A DNA stretch of 64,000 nt from an uncultured Muribaculaceae bacterium (GTDB lineage: Bacteria > Bacteroidota > Bacteroidia > Bacteroidales > Muribaculaceae). Positions 42,290 through 51,026 of this stretch are shown piece by piece; the stretch's first letter is position 1; the number at the start of each line of letters is the position of its first letter. The notes under the pieces were generated by a model. The model did no database searches and was not told the origin of the DNA. It saw nothing but the letters and a program-made list of their open reading frames with translations. Location: contig CAJTQV010000009.1 of the NCBI GenBank assembly GCA_910578385.1, positions 1-64,000 on the forward strand, in the 5' to 3' direction. A program made the position numbers and the translations under genes.

Positions 42290-43640
42290 CTTTTCTTTGT
42301 CTTCTTACCGACCGCTGCGCATAAGCGTCTTTTATGCGCGGAAGCAGAGATAAAGTCACCGGTACGGCCATACATATCAGGTACAGATAGAACAGATTGA
42401 GAAGTTCACGCTTGCCATCTTTGACAAACATCGGAGTGTTTTTGCCGTCGGATGCGGTAATCATGTCTATGTCAAGTGCGCTGAGTGTGGACTTCCAGAT
42501 TATTTTGCCATTGTCGAGATAGACCACTGCCGGATTGCCGCGTGCGACTTCCTTTATGGCTGTGTCATCGCACGTGTAAATCTCGTATTGAGGCATCGAC
42601 AGGTCTTCCCAGTCTGCAATCTCATGGCTTGTTCCCGAAACGACTGCAATCATCTCAATGTCATGGCGGGTGCTCCAGTCGTAGAGAGAGTTGATTTTCC
42701 ATGTTGTGGCGGGTGAGACTTCCCTCAGTTGCGGAATAAGCAGGATAAGCATTTTCCCGTCCGGGACCATCACGTCATCGGTAAGGTCTTCGTCCCCCTC
42801 CCGGTTCCAAATGCGGAAGGTCAGGTCTGTATCTTCCTCCTCGTTTGCTTTCTCCGCAGGATATATATCCTTGCGCTCCACGAATTTCCAACCATCTTCT
42901 TCGGAAGGAAGTTCATCGTCAACGCCAAATTCTTTCTTCACGCCATCTTTCTCGTAAACAAAGCGGAAATCCTCTTCGGCAACATCTCCGCTTTCGGCAG
43001 CTACAAGTGCGCCTCCTGTGGGATATGGTCTGAAATCAAGCATCGGCTGTGACAGGTATCCCCGGAGCGATACGAGCAGGATGAAGCCTAATGACACTAC
43101 CGCTGCCATCCATTGGAAGGCGGGTGAAATTACGGCTATACATCCCCTGTTGTACTTTACAAGCCATATTATCATGGCAGTCAACACAACGTTCTTCCAG
43201 AATGTGGCCCAGTTTGATATAACCAGAAAGTCTCCGAAGCATCCGCAGTCGTTTACCGGGTCGCCGATCGCTATCCATGCTGTGAGCGGAAGCATCACGC
43301 ACATGAACGCGAGAGCAACAATCGGAGTAGACCGGCGGTAGCATCCGAACAGCAGGAAGATACCGATCAGGAATTCGAGCGCGCAAAGTGCGAAGACGCC
43401 GGTGAGCAGGAGAGTGCTCAGAATCGGCATTCCCATTGCGGCTACATATTCCTCGAATTTGTAGAACGACCCCCAGGGGTCTATCGCCTTGACAAAGCCG
43501 GAGAATATGAAGACTCCGCCTGTAAGGACGCGAAGCAGAGGCGTGAGCCATACCGAGATGCGGCTCAGCAGGCCCCTTTCAGCCGGTCCGTATCCGGGAC
43601 GATTATTTGAAACGGAGTTTGATGAGGGCGAAGATTGCAT
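42255..43640 (-). CDS. BT_3928-like membrane protein (DoxX plus thioredoxin-like)
   Basis: A 461-residue integral membrane protein. The N-terminal ~190 residues hold four or five helices of the DoxX/MauE type (LLRVLTGGVFIFSGFVKAIDPWG, CALEFLIGIFLLFGCYRR, NDCGCFGDFLVISNW). A ~230-residue soluble region follows, with an acidic linker and a thioredoxin-like segment but no CxxC, then one more helix and a basic tail. The Bacteroidetes family is usually called BT_3928; the function is unknown, with disulfide or quinone chemistry suspected from the MauE-like part. Its start overlaps the DUF1599 gene by 38 nt. Confidence 0.85.
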   Translation of the reverse strand: MQSSPSSNSVSNNRPGYGPAERGLLSRISVWLTPLLRVLTGGVFIFSGFVKAIDPWGSFYKFEEYVAAMGMPILSTLLLTGVFALCALEFLIGIFLLFGCYRRSTPIVALAFMCVMLPLTAWIAIGDPVNDCGCFGDFLVISNWATFWKNVVLTAMIIWLVKYNRGCIAVISPAFQWMAAVVSLGFILLVSLRGYLSQPMLDFRPYPTGGALVAAESGDVAEEDFRFVYEKDGVKKEFGVDDELPSEEDGWKFVERKDIYPAEKANEEEDTDLTFRIWNREGDEDLTDDVMVPDGKMLILLIPQLREVSPATTWKINSLYDWSTRHDIEMIAVVSGTSHEIADWEDLSMPQYEIYTCDDTAIKEVARGNPAVVYLDNGKIIWKSTLSALDIDMITASDGKNTPMFVKDGKRELLNLFYLYLICMAVPVTLSLLPRIKDAYAQRSVRRQRKVTRDDKAHDEE

Positions 43641-44151
43641 AGTTTATCATGTCCATATAGTTGGCGTCGATACCTTCGGAGACAATAGTCTTTCCGTGGT
43701 TTGATTCTATCTCTTTGGTGCGTAACAGCTTCTGAAGGATGATATCGGTGAAGCTGCTTACACGCATGTCGCGCCATGCCTCGTCGTAATCATGGTTCTT
43801 GTCGAGCATGAGCGAGATTGCGGCATCGATCTGCCGGTCGTAGAGCTGCAACGCACGCTGTGGAGCGAGAGCCTCTCCCGGACCCATTTCCAATTGAATC
43901 AGAGCCATAGCGCAATAGTTGATAATTCCGATGAATTCCGGTTCGATTCCCTCGTTGACTGCCGCGAAATCCTCGCCGTTCTCTTCAAGTGTGCGTATGC
44001 GCTTGGCCTTGATGAAAATCTGGTCGGTCAGGCTTGACGGGCGCATGATTCTCCATGAGGTGCCGTAGTCGAGCATCTTTTTTTCATACACTCCCCGGCA
44101 AAGTTCCTTTATTGCCTTGAATTGTTCTATGGTGTTCGCTTTCTTTTCCAT
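43603..44151 (-). CDS. DUF1599 family protein
   Basis: A 182-residue protein made of two similar halves: each contains a helix with KNHDYDEAWRDMRVSSFTD or KMLDYGTSWRIMRPSSLTD followed by a Lys-rich helix and INYAIFALI or INYCAMALI. This is the duplicated DUF1599 fold, classed as nucleotide-modification associated domain 1; its role in Bacteroidetes is not known. It is the first gene of a two-gene unit with the DoxX protein, an arrangement I recall as conserved in Bacteroidales. Confidence 0.9.
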   Translation of the reverse strand: MEKKANTIEQFKAIKELCRGVYEKKMLDYGTSWRIMRPSSLTDQIFIKAKRIRTLEENGEDFAAVNEGIEPEFIGIINYCAMALIQLEMGPGEALAPQRALQLYDRQIDAAISLMLDKNHDYDEAWRDMRVSSFTDIILQKLLRTKEIESNHGKTIVSEGIDANYMDMINYAIFALIKLRFK

Positions 44152-44289
44152 GACTAATGTTTTACATTGGGTCTTGTGTAGCGCGTTGGTTTGAGCGGCT
44201 ACTTACTAATTTAACGCGAAATTATCAAAAAAGACGCTATAATCAAAATTTTGGTGAGGGCGAGTGGCTGAAGTTTACTGAAAATTGAT

Positions 44290-44297
44290 TAAATTTG
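44290..44297 (+). promoter_or_regulatory. -7 box (TAAATTTG) for the DUF4293 gene
   Basis: TAAATTTG lies 27 nt before ATG 44324. The longer frame from 44285 starts inside this box, which supports the later start. Confidence 0.55.
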
Positions 44298-44323
44298 CAA
44301 TTCAAATACAAACTGAAAATACT

Positions 44324-44794
44324 ATGGTTATACAACGTTGGCAATCCGTATTGCTTTTTATCGTGGCTCTTGTCATGGCATGTTTCACCTTCATGTCGCT
44401 CGGGCAGGTTCAGCTCACCGACTATTCACTAAATTTCACGACTCTCGGATTCACCTACGAGGGGGAGGCAACCGATGGTGCGCCGACAGGATACATGTTC
44501 CGCACCTGGGCGTTCTTCATCGTGTCGCTGCTGAGTTTCATTCTGCCGTTTATCAACATCTTCCTCTTCAAGAACATGCGTCTGCAGAAGAACATATGCC
44601 TCATCGAGGTCTTCTTCCTTCTTGCGGTCGTGGCGATAGGTTGCACATACGGCTATTACCATTTCGATGGTGCTCAGGTCAGCTGGTCATCGCTGATCGT
44701 GGCCCCTCTTCTGGCATTTGTAGCCGACATCATGGCCTATAACCGGATATGCAGTGACCAACGGGCATTGCGTTCCGCCGACAGACTTCGTTAA
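44324..44794 (+). CDS. DUF4293 family membrane protein
   Basis: A 156-residue inner-membrane protein with four hydrophobic helices (residues ~8-28, ~65-85, ~95-115, ~125-142) and a basic C-terminus. It begins MVIQRWQSVLLFIVALVMAC; the family start IQRIQ/WQS is typical of DUF4293 in Bacteroidetes. The function is unknown. A strong terminator at 44804-44840 isolates it from proS. Confidence 0.87.
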   Translation: MVIQRWQSVLLFIVALVMACFTFMSLGQVQLTDYSLNFTTLGFTYEGEATDGAPTGYMFRTWAFFIVSLLSFILPFINIFLFKNMRLQKNICLIEVFFLLAVVAIGCTYGYYHFDGAQVSWSSLIVAPLLAFVADIMAYNRICSDQRALRSADRLR

Positions 44795-44803
44795 AATTTG
44801 TAT

Positions 44804-44840
44804 AAGCGTGCAATTTGTCAGTCAAATCGCACGCTTTTTC
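44804..44840 (+). terminator. Terminator between DUF4293 and proS
   Basis: AAGCGTGC pairs with GCACGCTT, and AATTTG/CAAAT extends the stem with a small bulge around TCAGT. Five T follow. It lies 10 nt after the stop codon. Confidence 0.9.
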
Positions 44841-44852
44841 ATTTATTTTTTG

Positions 44853-44860
44853 TACCTTTG
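44853..44860 (+). promoter_or_regulatory. -7 box (TACCTTTG) for proS
   Basis: TACCTTTG fits TAnnTTTG and lies just beyond the preceding terminator; the leader to ATG 44957 is about 90 nt. No known riboswitch was recognised in it. Confidence 0.55.
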
Positions 44861-44956
44861 CATTGATATCGGCCTTACCGCCGGTGATTAGTGTGTCTGT
44901 ATGCCTTTGGCTTTTGACGCACAGATGGTTAAGAAAATAATGACCGACTCAGAATT

Positions 44957-46438
44957 ATGGCAAAAGAACTTAAGAACTTCACAAAAAGATCAGACAACTA
45001 CTCTCAGTGGTATAACGAACTTGTAATCAAGGCTGACCTCGCCGAGCAGTCTGCCGTGCGCGGATGCATGGTTATCAAGCCCTACGGTTACGCTATCTGG
45101 GAGAAGATGCAGCGTCAGCTTGACGATATGTTCAAGGCGACAGGCCATCAGAACGCATATTTCCCTCTCCTTATCCCCAAATCATTTCTCAGCCGTGAGG
45201 CTGACCATGTGGAAGGTTTCGCCAAGGAATGTGCCGTGGTGACACACTATCGTCTCAAGAATGACCCCGATGGCAACGGTGTGGTTGTCGATCCGGCTGC
45301 CAAACTGGAGGAGGAGCTCATCATCCGGCCCACTTCTGAGACTATCATCTGGAATACTTACAAGAACTGGATACACTCTTACCGTGACCTCCCGATTCTC
45401 GTCAATCAGTGGGCAAACGTTTTCCGCTGGGAGATGCGTACCCGCATGTTCCTCCGTACCGCAGAGTTCCTCTGGCAGGAGGGCCATACAGCCCACGCCA
45501 CCCGTGAGGAGGCTGAGGAAGAGGCAATCCGTATGCTCCGTGTGTACAGCGATTTCGCTCAGAACTACATGGCAGTGCCTGTGGTGATGGGTGTCAAGTC
45601 GGCCAATGAACGTTTCGCCGGTGCGCTTGAGACATACACAATCGAGGCTATGATGCAGGATGGCAAGGCTCTCCAGAGCGGAACTTCCCACTTCCTCGGT
45701 CAGAATTTCGCGAAGGCGTTTGATGTGACCTTCATGAACCGCGACAATCAGCCCGAGTATGTCTGGGCTACCTCATGGGGTGTCTCAACCCGTCTGATGG
45801 GTGCCTTGATCATGACTCACAGTGATGACAATGGTCTGGTGCTTCCTCCGAAGCTCGCGCCTATTCAGGTTGTGATCGTGCCTATTTACAAGAACGACGA
45901 GGGCCTGAAGGCAATCTCGGAGAAGGTTCTTCCGATTGTCGAGGAGTTCCGCCGCCGTGGAATCAGCGTGAAGTATGATGACGCTGACAACCGTCGTCCC
46001 GGCTTCAAGTTCGCTGACTATGAGGTGAAGGGTGTTCCCGTCCGTCTCGCCATCGGCCAGCGTGACCTTGAAGAGGGTACGGTCGAGGTGATGCGCCGTG
46101 ATACGCTCGAAAAGGAGACTTATCCTCTTGAGGGCATAGTTGACCATGTTGTCAAGGAACTCGACGACATTCAGGAAAGTCTCTTCAAACGTGCTCTTGA
46201 AAACCGTGAGCGTCGCACAATCACTGTTGACTCTTACGATGAGTTCAAGGAGAAGATTGAGGATGGAGTCTTCATTCTTGCCCACTGGGATGGCACTCCC
46301 GAGACCGAGGAGCGCATCAAGGAGGAGACCAAGGCCACAATCCGCTGTATCCCGTTCGAGGGTGACACCACTCCGGGTGTGTGCATGGTGACCGGCAAGC
46401 CTTCGGCACGCCGTGTGCTCTTCGCCCGCTCTTATTGA
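44957..46438 (+). CDS. proS: Proline-tRNA ligase
   Basis: A 493-residue class II synthetase of the short, archaeal/eukaryote-like ProRS type (no editing insertion domain). It starts MAKELKNFTKRSDNYSQWY, contains motif 2 in RWEMRTRMFLRTAEFLWQEGHTAH, motif 3 regions in SWGVSTRLMGALIMTHSDDNG, an anticodon-binding domain and the C-terminal zinc-type extension ending CMVTGKPSARRVLFARSY. Proline activation in the cytoplasm. It has its own -7 box and terminator, so it stands alone. Confidence 0.98.
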   Translation: MAKELKNFTKRSDNYSQWYNELVIKADLAEQSAVRGCMVIKPYGYAIWEKMQRQLDDMFKATGHQNAYFPLLIPKSFLSREADHVEGFAKECAVVTHYRLKNDPDGNGVVVDPAAKLEEELIIRPTSETIIWNTYKNWIHSYRDLPILVNQWANVFRWEMRTRMFLRTAEFLWQEGHTAHATREEAEEEAIRMLRVYSDFAQNYMAVPVVMGVKSANERFAGALETYTIEAMMQDGKALQSGTSHFLGQNFAKAFDVTFMNRDNQPEYVWATSWGVSTRLMGALIMTHSDDNGLVLPPKLAPIQVVIVPIYKNDEGLKAISEKVLPIVEEFRRRGISVKYDDADNRRPGFKFADYEVKGVPVRLAIGQRDLEEGTVEVMRRDTLEKETYPLEGIVDHVVKELDDIQESLFKRALENRERRTITVDSYDEFKEKIEDGVFILAHWDGTPETEERIKEETKATIRCIPFEGDTTPGVCMVTGKPSARRVLFARSY

Positions 46439-46447
46439 TACTTCTGA

Positions 46448-46491
46448 TTCTTTCAGGAACGGCAAAATGTCGCTCCTGAAAGAACGTTTTT
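46448..46491 (+). terminator. Terminator after proS
   Basis: TTCTTTCAGGA and TCCTGAAAGAA pair perfectly over 11 bp around a 15-nt loop, followed by CGTTTTT. It lies 10 nt after the stop codon. Confidence 0.9.
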
Positions 46492-46529
46492 GATACATAA
46501 CCGAAATCTATACCGCCAAAACCGCAGAC

Positions 46530-48713
46530 ATGAGTTTGAACAAAAATATCATAACCTTGGGAATCGCCGGAGTGTCGGCATGCGCGGCTTTCGCAGCCCC
46601 GCTGACTATCGACGATTATTGCAGCCCCGAACTTACGGCTCCGGCCGGGGTGAAAGAGATGCGCCCCCTGAACGACGGAGAATCCTTTGCCGCCATATCC
46701 GACGACGGCAAGGCTATCGGCGTGTACAGTTACAAGACCGGAGAGAAAGTCTCGACACTCTTCTCTATTGATGGAGTCAAGGGTGATGTGAGGATTGACA
46801 GCTTCGACGGTTACGAACTGAGCGCGAACGAGAAGAAGATTCTGCTGTGGACTAATTCGCAGAAAATCTATCGCTATTCGTTTACCGCCGATTATTATGT
46901 GTATGATATTCTGCGTTCCACTCTCGCCCGCGTTTCTGACGGTGGTCCGCAGCGTGGCGCGACAATCTCGCACGACGGACGCATGGTGGCGTATCAGCGC
47001 GACAACAACCTGTTTATCTCCAATATCGATTATAAGTCCGACAAGGCTATAACCACCGATGGCAAGGTAAACGAGATTATCTACGGTACGCCCGACTGGG
47101 CTTATGAGGAGGAGTTCGGCATGATCAACAGCATCCGCTGGAGCGCCGATGACAATACTCTTGCATTCATCCGTTTCGACGAGAGCCGCGTACCTGTCTA
47201 TTCCTTCGACGAGTACCGCAGCTATTGCGATGCCGACCCGTTGGGAGATATGTATCCTACTGCCTATTCTTATAAGTATCCTCTCGCCGGTTATCCCAAT
47301 TCCTCGGTCGAGGTTTATGCTTATAATGTGGATAACCGCACCACCAAGAAGATGGATCTTCCTGTCGAGGGCGCGTATGTGCCCTGTATGGAATTCGATG
47401 GTGAGGGGACGAACCTGATGGTAATGCTGCTGAACCGGGACCAGAATTCTCTCCAGCTTTACAAGGTGAATCCCGGCTCAACGGTCGCTCATCTTGTCTT
47501 ATCGGAGAAGAGTGAGGCATGGCTCAGTCCGTCAGCCTACCAGATGGTCAGGTATTATCCGAAATCTTTTGTCATAGGCAGCGAGCGCAGCGGTTACCGT
47601 CATCTATACGAGTATGACTATAACGGCAATATGCTCCGTCAGTTGACAAAGGGAGACTGGAATGTCACCAATTATTACGGTCGTGATCCGAAAACCGGCT
47701 TGCATTATGTGCAGACCACCCAGAACGGACCCATCAACCGCAATGTCGCATCGGTCGATTCCAAGGGAAACGTCAACATGCTCAACAAGGCGGAAGGCAC
47801 AGAGTCTGCATCGTTCAGCAAGAATTTCGCATACTATCTACGCAGGTACAGCAGCGCGACTGTCCCTCCTCAGTACACTGTCTGCAACAGCAAGGGCAAG
47901 GTGCTGAAGACCCTCGAAACCAACGAGGCTTATGCTGCCAAGTATTCAGCCGCTCCCCGCATGGAGTTCCTGAAGGTCAAGAATGCAGTAGGCGAGGAGA
48001 TGGACGCTTATATCATCAAACCGGCCGACTTTGATCCTTCGCGCAGCTATCCCCTCATGATGTACCAGTATAACGGTCCCGATTCGCAGCAGGTGCTCAA
48101 CGCCTGGAAGATGGATGGTATATATTACATCGCATCGCAGGGTTATATAGTGGCTGCTGTCGATGGTCGCGGCACCGGCAACCGTAGCCGTGAATGGGCG
48201 ACGAGTGTGTATTGTCACCTCGGTGAATATGAAACAGCTGACCAGCTTGCCGGGGCGGCATATTTCGCATCGCTTCCTTATGTGGACGCTGACCGCACCT
48301 CCTGCTTCGGCTGGAGCTATGGCGGTTACATGACTCTTATGGAGCTTTCGTCTCCCGACTGCCGTTTCAAGGCAGGTGTGGCTATGGCCCCTGTCACTGA
48401 CTGGCGTTTCTATGATTCGATCTATACCGAGCGTTATATGCTGACACCCCAGCAGAATGAATCGGGTTACAATAAGGCATCGGCACTTGAAAAGACTGAG
48501 AATGTGAATGCACGTCTTCTCATCATGTCCGGTACAAGTGATGATAACGTACACTTCTACAATACCCTCAAATATGCATCGAAGATGAATTATGAGGGTA
48601 AGGTATTCGACATGATGGCTCTCGCCGGTTTTGAACATAGTCTGCGCATGGGCAATGCCCGTACACAGCTTTACAGAAAGATTGTCGATTTCCTCGACAG
48701 CAGATTAAAATGA
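46530..48713 (+). CDS. S9 family peptidase, dipeptidyl peptidase IV-like
   Basis: A 727-residue serine peptidase. A signal peptide (~20 residues, ending near AAFA) is followed by an eight-bladed propeller (residues ~30-460) and an alpha/beta-hydrolase domain with the nucleophile Ser596 in FGWSYGGYM, Asp in SGTSDDNVH and His in GFEHSLR. The Glu motif of DPP IV is present in DWAYEEEFGM, which binds the substrate N-terminus and supports dipeptidyl peptidase activity. Probably periplasmic, cutting X-Pro or similar dipeptides from peptides. Confidence 0.95.
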   Translation: MSLNKNIITLGIAGVSACAAFAAPLTIDDYCSPELTAPAGVKEMRPLNDGESFAAISDDGKAIGVYSYKTGEKVSTLFSIDGVKGDVRIDSFDGYELSANEKKILLWTNSQKIYRYSFTADYYVYDILRSTLARVSDGGPQRGATISHDGRMVAYQRDNNLFISNIDYKSDKAITTDGKVNEIIYGTPDWAYEEEFGMINSIRWSADDNTLAFIRFDESRVPVYSFDEYRSYCDADPLGDMYPTAYSYKYPLAGYPNSSVEVYAYNVDNRTTKKMDLPVEGAYVPCMEFDGEGTNLMVMLLNRDQNSLQLYKVNPGSTVAHLVLSEKSEAWLSPSAYQMVRYYPKSFVIGSERSGYRHLYEYDYNGNMLRQLTKGDWNVTNYYGRDPKTGLHYVQTTQNGPINRNVASVDSKGNVNMLNKAEGTESASFSKNFAYYLRRYSSATVPPQYTVCNSKGKVLKTLETNEAYAAKYSAAPRMEFLKVKNAVGEEMDAYIIKPADFDPSRSYPLMMYQYNGPDSQQVLNAWKMDGIYYIASQGYIVAAVDGRGTGNRSREWATSVYCHLGEYETADQLAGAAYFASLPYVDADRTSCFGWSYGGYMTLMELSSPDCRFKAGVAMAPVTDWRFYDSIYTERYMLTPQQNESGYNKASALEKTENVNARLLIMSGTSDDNVHFYNTLKYASKMNYEGKVFDMMALAGFEHSLRMGNARTQLYRKIVDFLDSRLK

Positions 48714-48753
48714 TTCCCGGGGGCTCCGTCCTCCTGTTAAAACTGAGAATGGT

Positions 48754-50130
48754 ATGAAAGACCTTGAAAAAGTAAATGAATCACAGCTTTTCTCCTTCTG
48801 GAAAAACTTTTCGATGGGATTGCTGGTGATGATGGGAACCCTGTTCCTGTCAAGGATCATGCCGTTCTATTTCTCTCCGATTATCGGTCTGGTAGCGGCG
48901 GCGTTCCTATACACAATGCTCTATAATAATAAGGTGCGTAAGTCCTCGACTTGTATGGTCGTGCCTTATTCGATGTTCTATTGTATGATTGTGTACGCGT
49001 TCTCGTCGATTATCCTGAACGTGCTCGACATCTGGAACATAGTGGCTGTTCCTAAGGAACTTTCGTTCTTTAACGATCCTTTCATGCCCGCCCTCCTGCT
49101 TGACCCGGTTTGTTTTGTGGTGCTTGTTATATTCTATATGCGCCGCAATAAGCTGACCATTTGCATTGACTGCAAGATTTCGAAGGGACTGACCATTGAG
49201 CGTGGCAAGTTGGGCGAGATTTTGAATGTGGAGTCAAAGCTGCAGCTCGTCAACTTGATATGGCTCTTTGCAATCCTGTCGGTCATTATATGGACATATT
49301 ACGGAGTATGGTATTATCAACATGCTATCGTCAATAGCCGTGACTGGTATGTGTTCGTATGGTTGAACATAATCGCGTTTATCCTCGACGAATTGTATTT
49401 TGCGTCACGTTATTACAATATCTATCTCGACCTGAAGGAGAATGACGAGATTATCACCGAGGAGGAGCTGAACGATATGACCACCAAGACGTATCTCCGT
49501 TTCTACGTGGTATGTGGAAACAAGGTGTTTATCAACAAGCGTGTCGCCGATCCGCACCGCCAGAAACAGTATGTTTTCGATACTCCTTTCCTCACCAAAC
49601 GTAATGTGAACGGTATCACGACCGCCGAGGTGCATGGTATCATACAGCGTCTGACCGGTATCCGCGACGGTGAACTGAGGTTCTTCTATGGTCGTAAGTC
49701 TCTCGATATAGCCAAGCACAGGATTCTCCGTTATTTCTACTTCCTCGACGGATCTCCCGAGGATTATGATATGAATCTTGACGGTGAATGGATTGATTTC
49801 GAGCTGATGAAGGTTGTCTATAATGAGCGGCCAAATGCAATGTCGCTGACCATGCTCACTGACATCTCGCGTATGGTGACGGTGATATTGACCCAGAAAC
49901 TGTTTTATGACCGTGGCTACCGCAAGATCAAGATCAAGTCATATCACCCCACGTTCGACCTCAGGGAGGTGCGTGAGAAGAATTATGACTTCCAGGATGA
50001 CAAGTGGCTCCGAATTGCAATGTATAATTCCGACACGCGTGGTTTCCAGTTCCGCAAGTGGTGGGCCAAGTTCTCAAATTCGCGTAAGAACGGGAATAAT
50101 AAGGATGGTCAATGGCAGCAGCGTCAGTAG
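48754..50130 (+). CDS. Unknown membrane protein upstream of miaA
   Basis: A 458-residue protein I do not recognise. Four to six hydrophobic helices lie in the first ~230 residues (MGLLVMMGTLFLSRIMPFYF, YSMFYCMIVYAFSSIIL, LLDPVCFVVLVIFYM, LIWLFAILSVIIWTYYG, VWLNIIAFILDELYF). The last ~200 residues are soluble, basic and aromatic (TYLRFYVVCGNKVFINKR, RILRYFYFLDGSPEDYD, KLFYDRGYRKIKIKSYHP) and end in an Asn/Gln-rich tail. No catalytic motif stands out. It overlaps miaA by 19 nt, so expression is coupled. Confidence 0.8.
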   Translation: MKDLEKVNESQLFSFWKNFSMGLLVMMGTLFLSRIMPFYFSPIIGLVAAAFLYTMLYNNKVRKSSTCMVVPYSMFYCMIVYAFSSIILNVLDIWNIVAVPKELSFFNDPFMPALLLDPVCFVVLVIFYMRRNKLTICIDCKISKGLTIERGKLGEILNVESKLQLVNLIWLFAILSVIIWTYYGVWYYQHAIVNSRDWYVFVWLNIIAFILDELYFASRYYNIYLDLKENDEIITEEELNDMTTKTYLRFYVVCGNKVFINKRVADPHRQKQYVFDTPFLTKRNVNGITTAEVHGIIQRLTGIRDGELRFFYGRKSLDIAKHRILRYFYFLDGSPEDYDMNLDGEWIDFELMKVVYNERPNAMSLTMLTDISRMVTVILTQKLFYDRGYRKIKIKSYHPTFDLREVREKNYDFQDDKWLRIAMYNSDTRGFQFRKWWAKFSNSRKNGNNKDGQWQQRQ

Positions 50131-51026
50131 CGATAGTCGGGCCGACAGCGTCGGGTAAGACGCGCAGGGCCGTTTCGGTTGCCGCTGCCATCGGCGGTGA
50201 GATTATCTCGGCAGACTCGCGTCAGGTTTATCGCGGAATGACTCTCGGCACCGGTAAGGATCTTGAGGAATATGGCGATGTACCATATCATCTCATTGAC
50301 ATCGCCGATGCGGGCGAGAAGTATAATCTGCACAAGTATCTTCGCGATTTCAATCAGGCTTACAATGACGTTCTTTTGCGTGAGAGAGTTCCCGTTATCT
50401 GCGGTGGCAGCGGTATGTATGTGGAAAATGCTGTCAGGGGTGTCGTGATGCCCGAGGTGCCGGAAAACAAACCCCTGCGTGAGTCGCTCGAAGGAAAGAC
50501 ATTACAGGAGCTTACCGCGTTGTTGAGCCAATACAAGACCCTTCACAATACAACAGATGTCGATACTGTGAAGCGGGCTGTACGCGCTATCGAGATTCAG
50601 GAGTATTACCGTCAGCATCCCGAAGAGGCAAAGTTAACGGAGAAAGGTCATTCTGAACCTCTCGATTGTGTCGTTGTAGGTGTAGACATTCCGCGCGAGG
50701 AGCGTCGCCGCCGCATCACCCTCCGTCTTCATGAGCGTCTTGAGAATGGCATGCTCGATGAGGTGCGCGGACTTCTCGACAGCGGCATCAGTGCCGAGGA
50801 CCTGATTTATTATGGCCTCGAATACAAATTCCTGACGCTTCATCTTATCGGTAAGCTCTCTTACGACGAGATGGTTCATGACCTTGAGATTGCCATCCAT
50901 CAGTTTGCAAAACGTCAGATGACGTGGTTCCGTGGCATGGAAACACGTGGCACAAAAATAAATTGGCTTCCGTTTGATCTTGATGAAGCTGAGTTCGTCA
51001 GCAGGGTGATTGGTTACATGTCATAA
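50112..51026 (+). CDS. miaA: tRNA dimethylallyltransferase MiaA
   Basis: A 304-residue enzyme that adds dimethylallyl to A37 of tRNAs reading UNN codons. The ATP/GTP loop AIVGPTASGKT lies near residue 8; SADSRQVYRGM (catalytic Asp), GTGKDLEEYG, CGGSGMYVE and the late RQMTWFRGM are characteristic. Length is normal. It overlaps the upstream membrane protein gene by 19 nt and is convergent with dnaG, overlapping it by 6 nt. Confidence 0.97.
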   Translation: MAAASVAIVGPTASGKTRRAVSVAAAIGGEIISADSRQVYRGMTLGTGKDLEEYGDVPYHLIDIADAGEKYNLHKYLRDFNQAYNDVLLRERVPVICGGSGMYVENAVRGVVMPEVPENKPLRESLEGKTLQELTALLSQYKTLHNTTDVDTVKRAVRAIEIQEYYRQHPEEAKLTEKGHSEPLDCVVVGVDIPREERRRRITLRLHERLENGMLDEVRGLLDSGISAEDLIYYGLEYKFLTLHLIGKLSYDEMVHDLEIAIHQFAKRQMTWFRGMETRGTKINWLPFDLDEAEFVSRVIGYMS

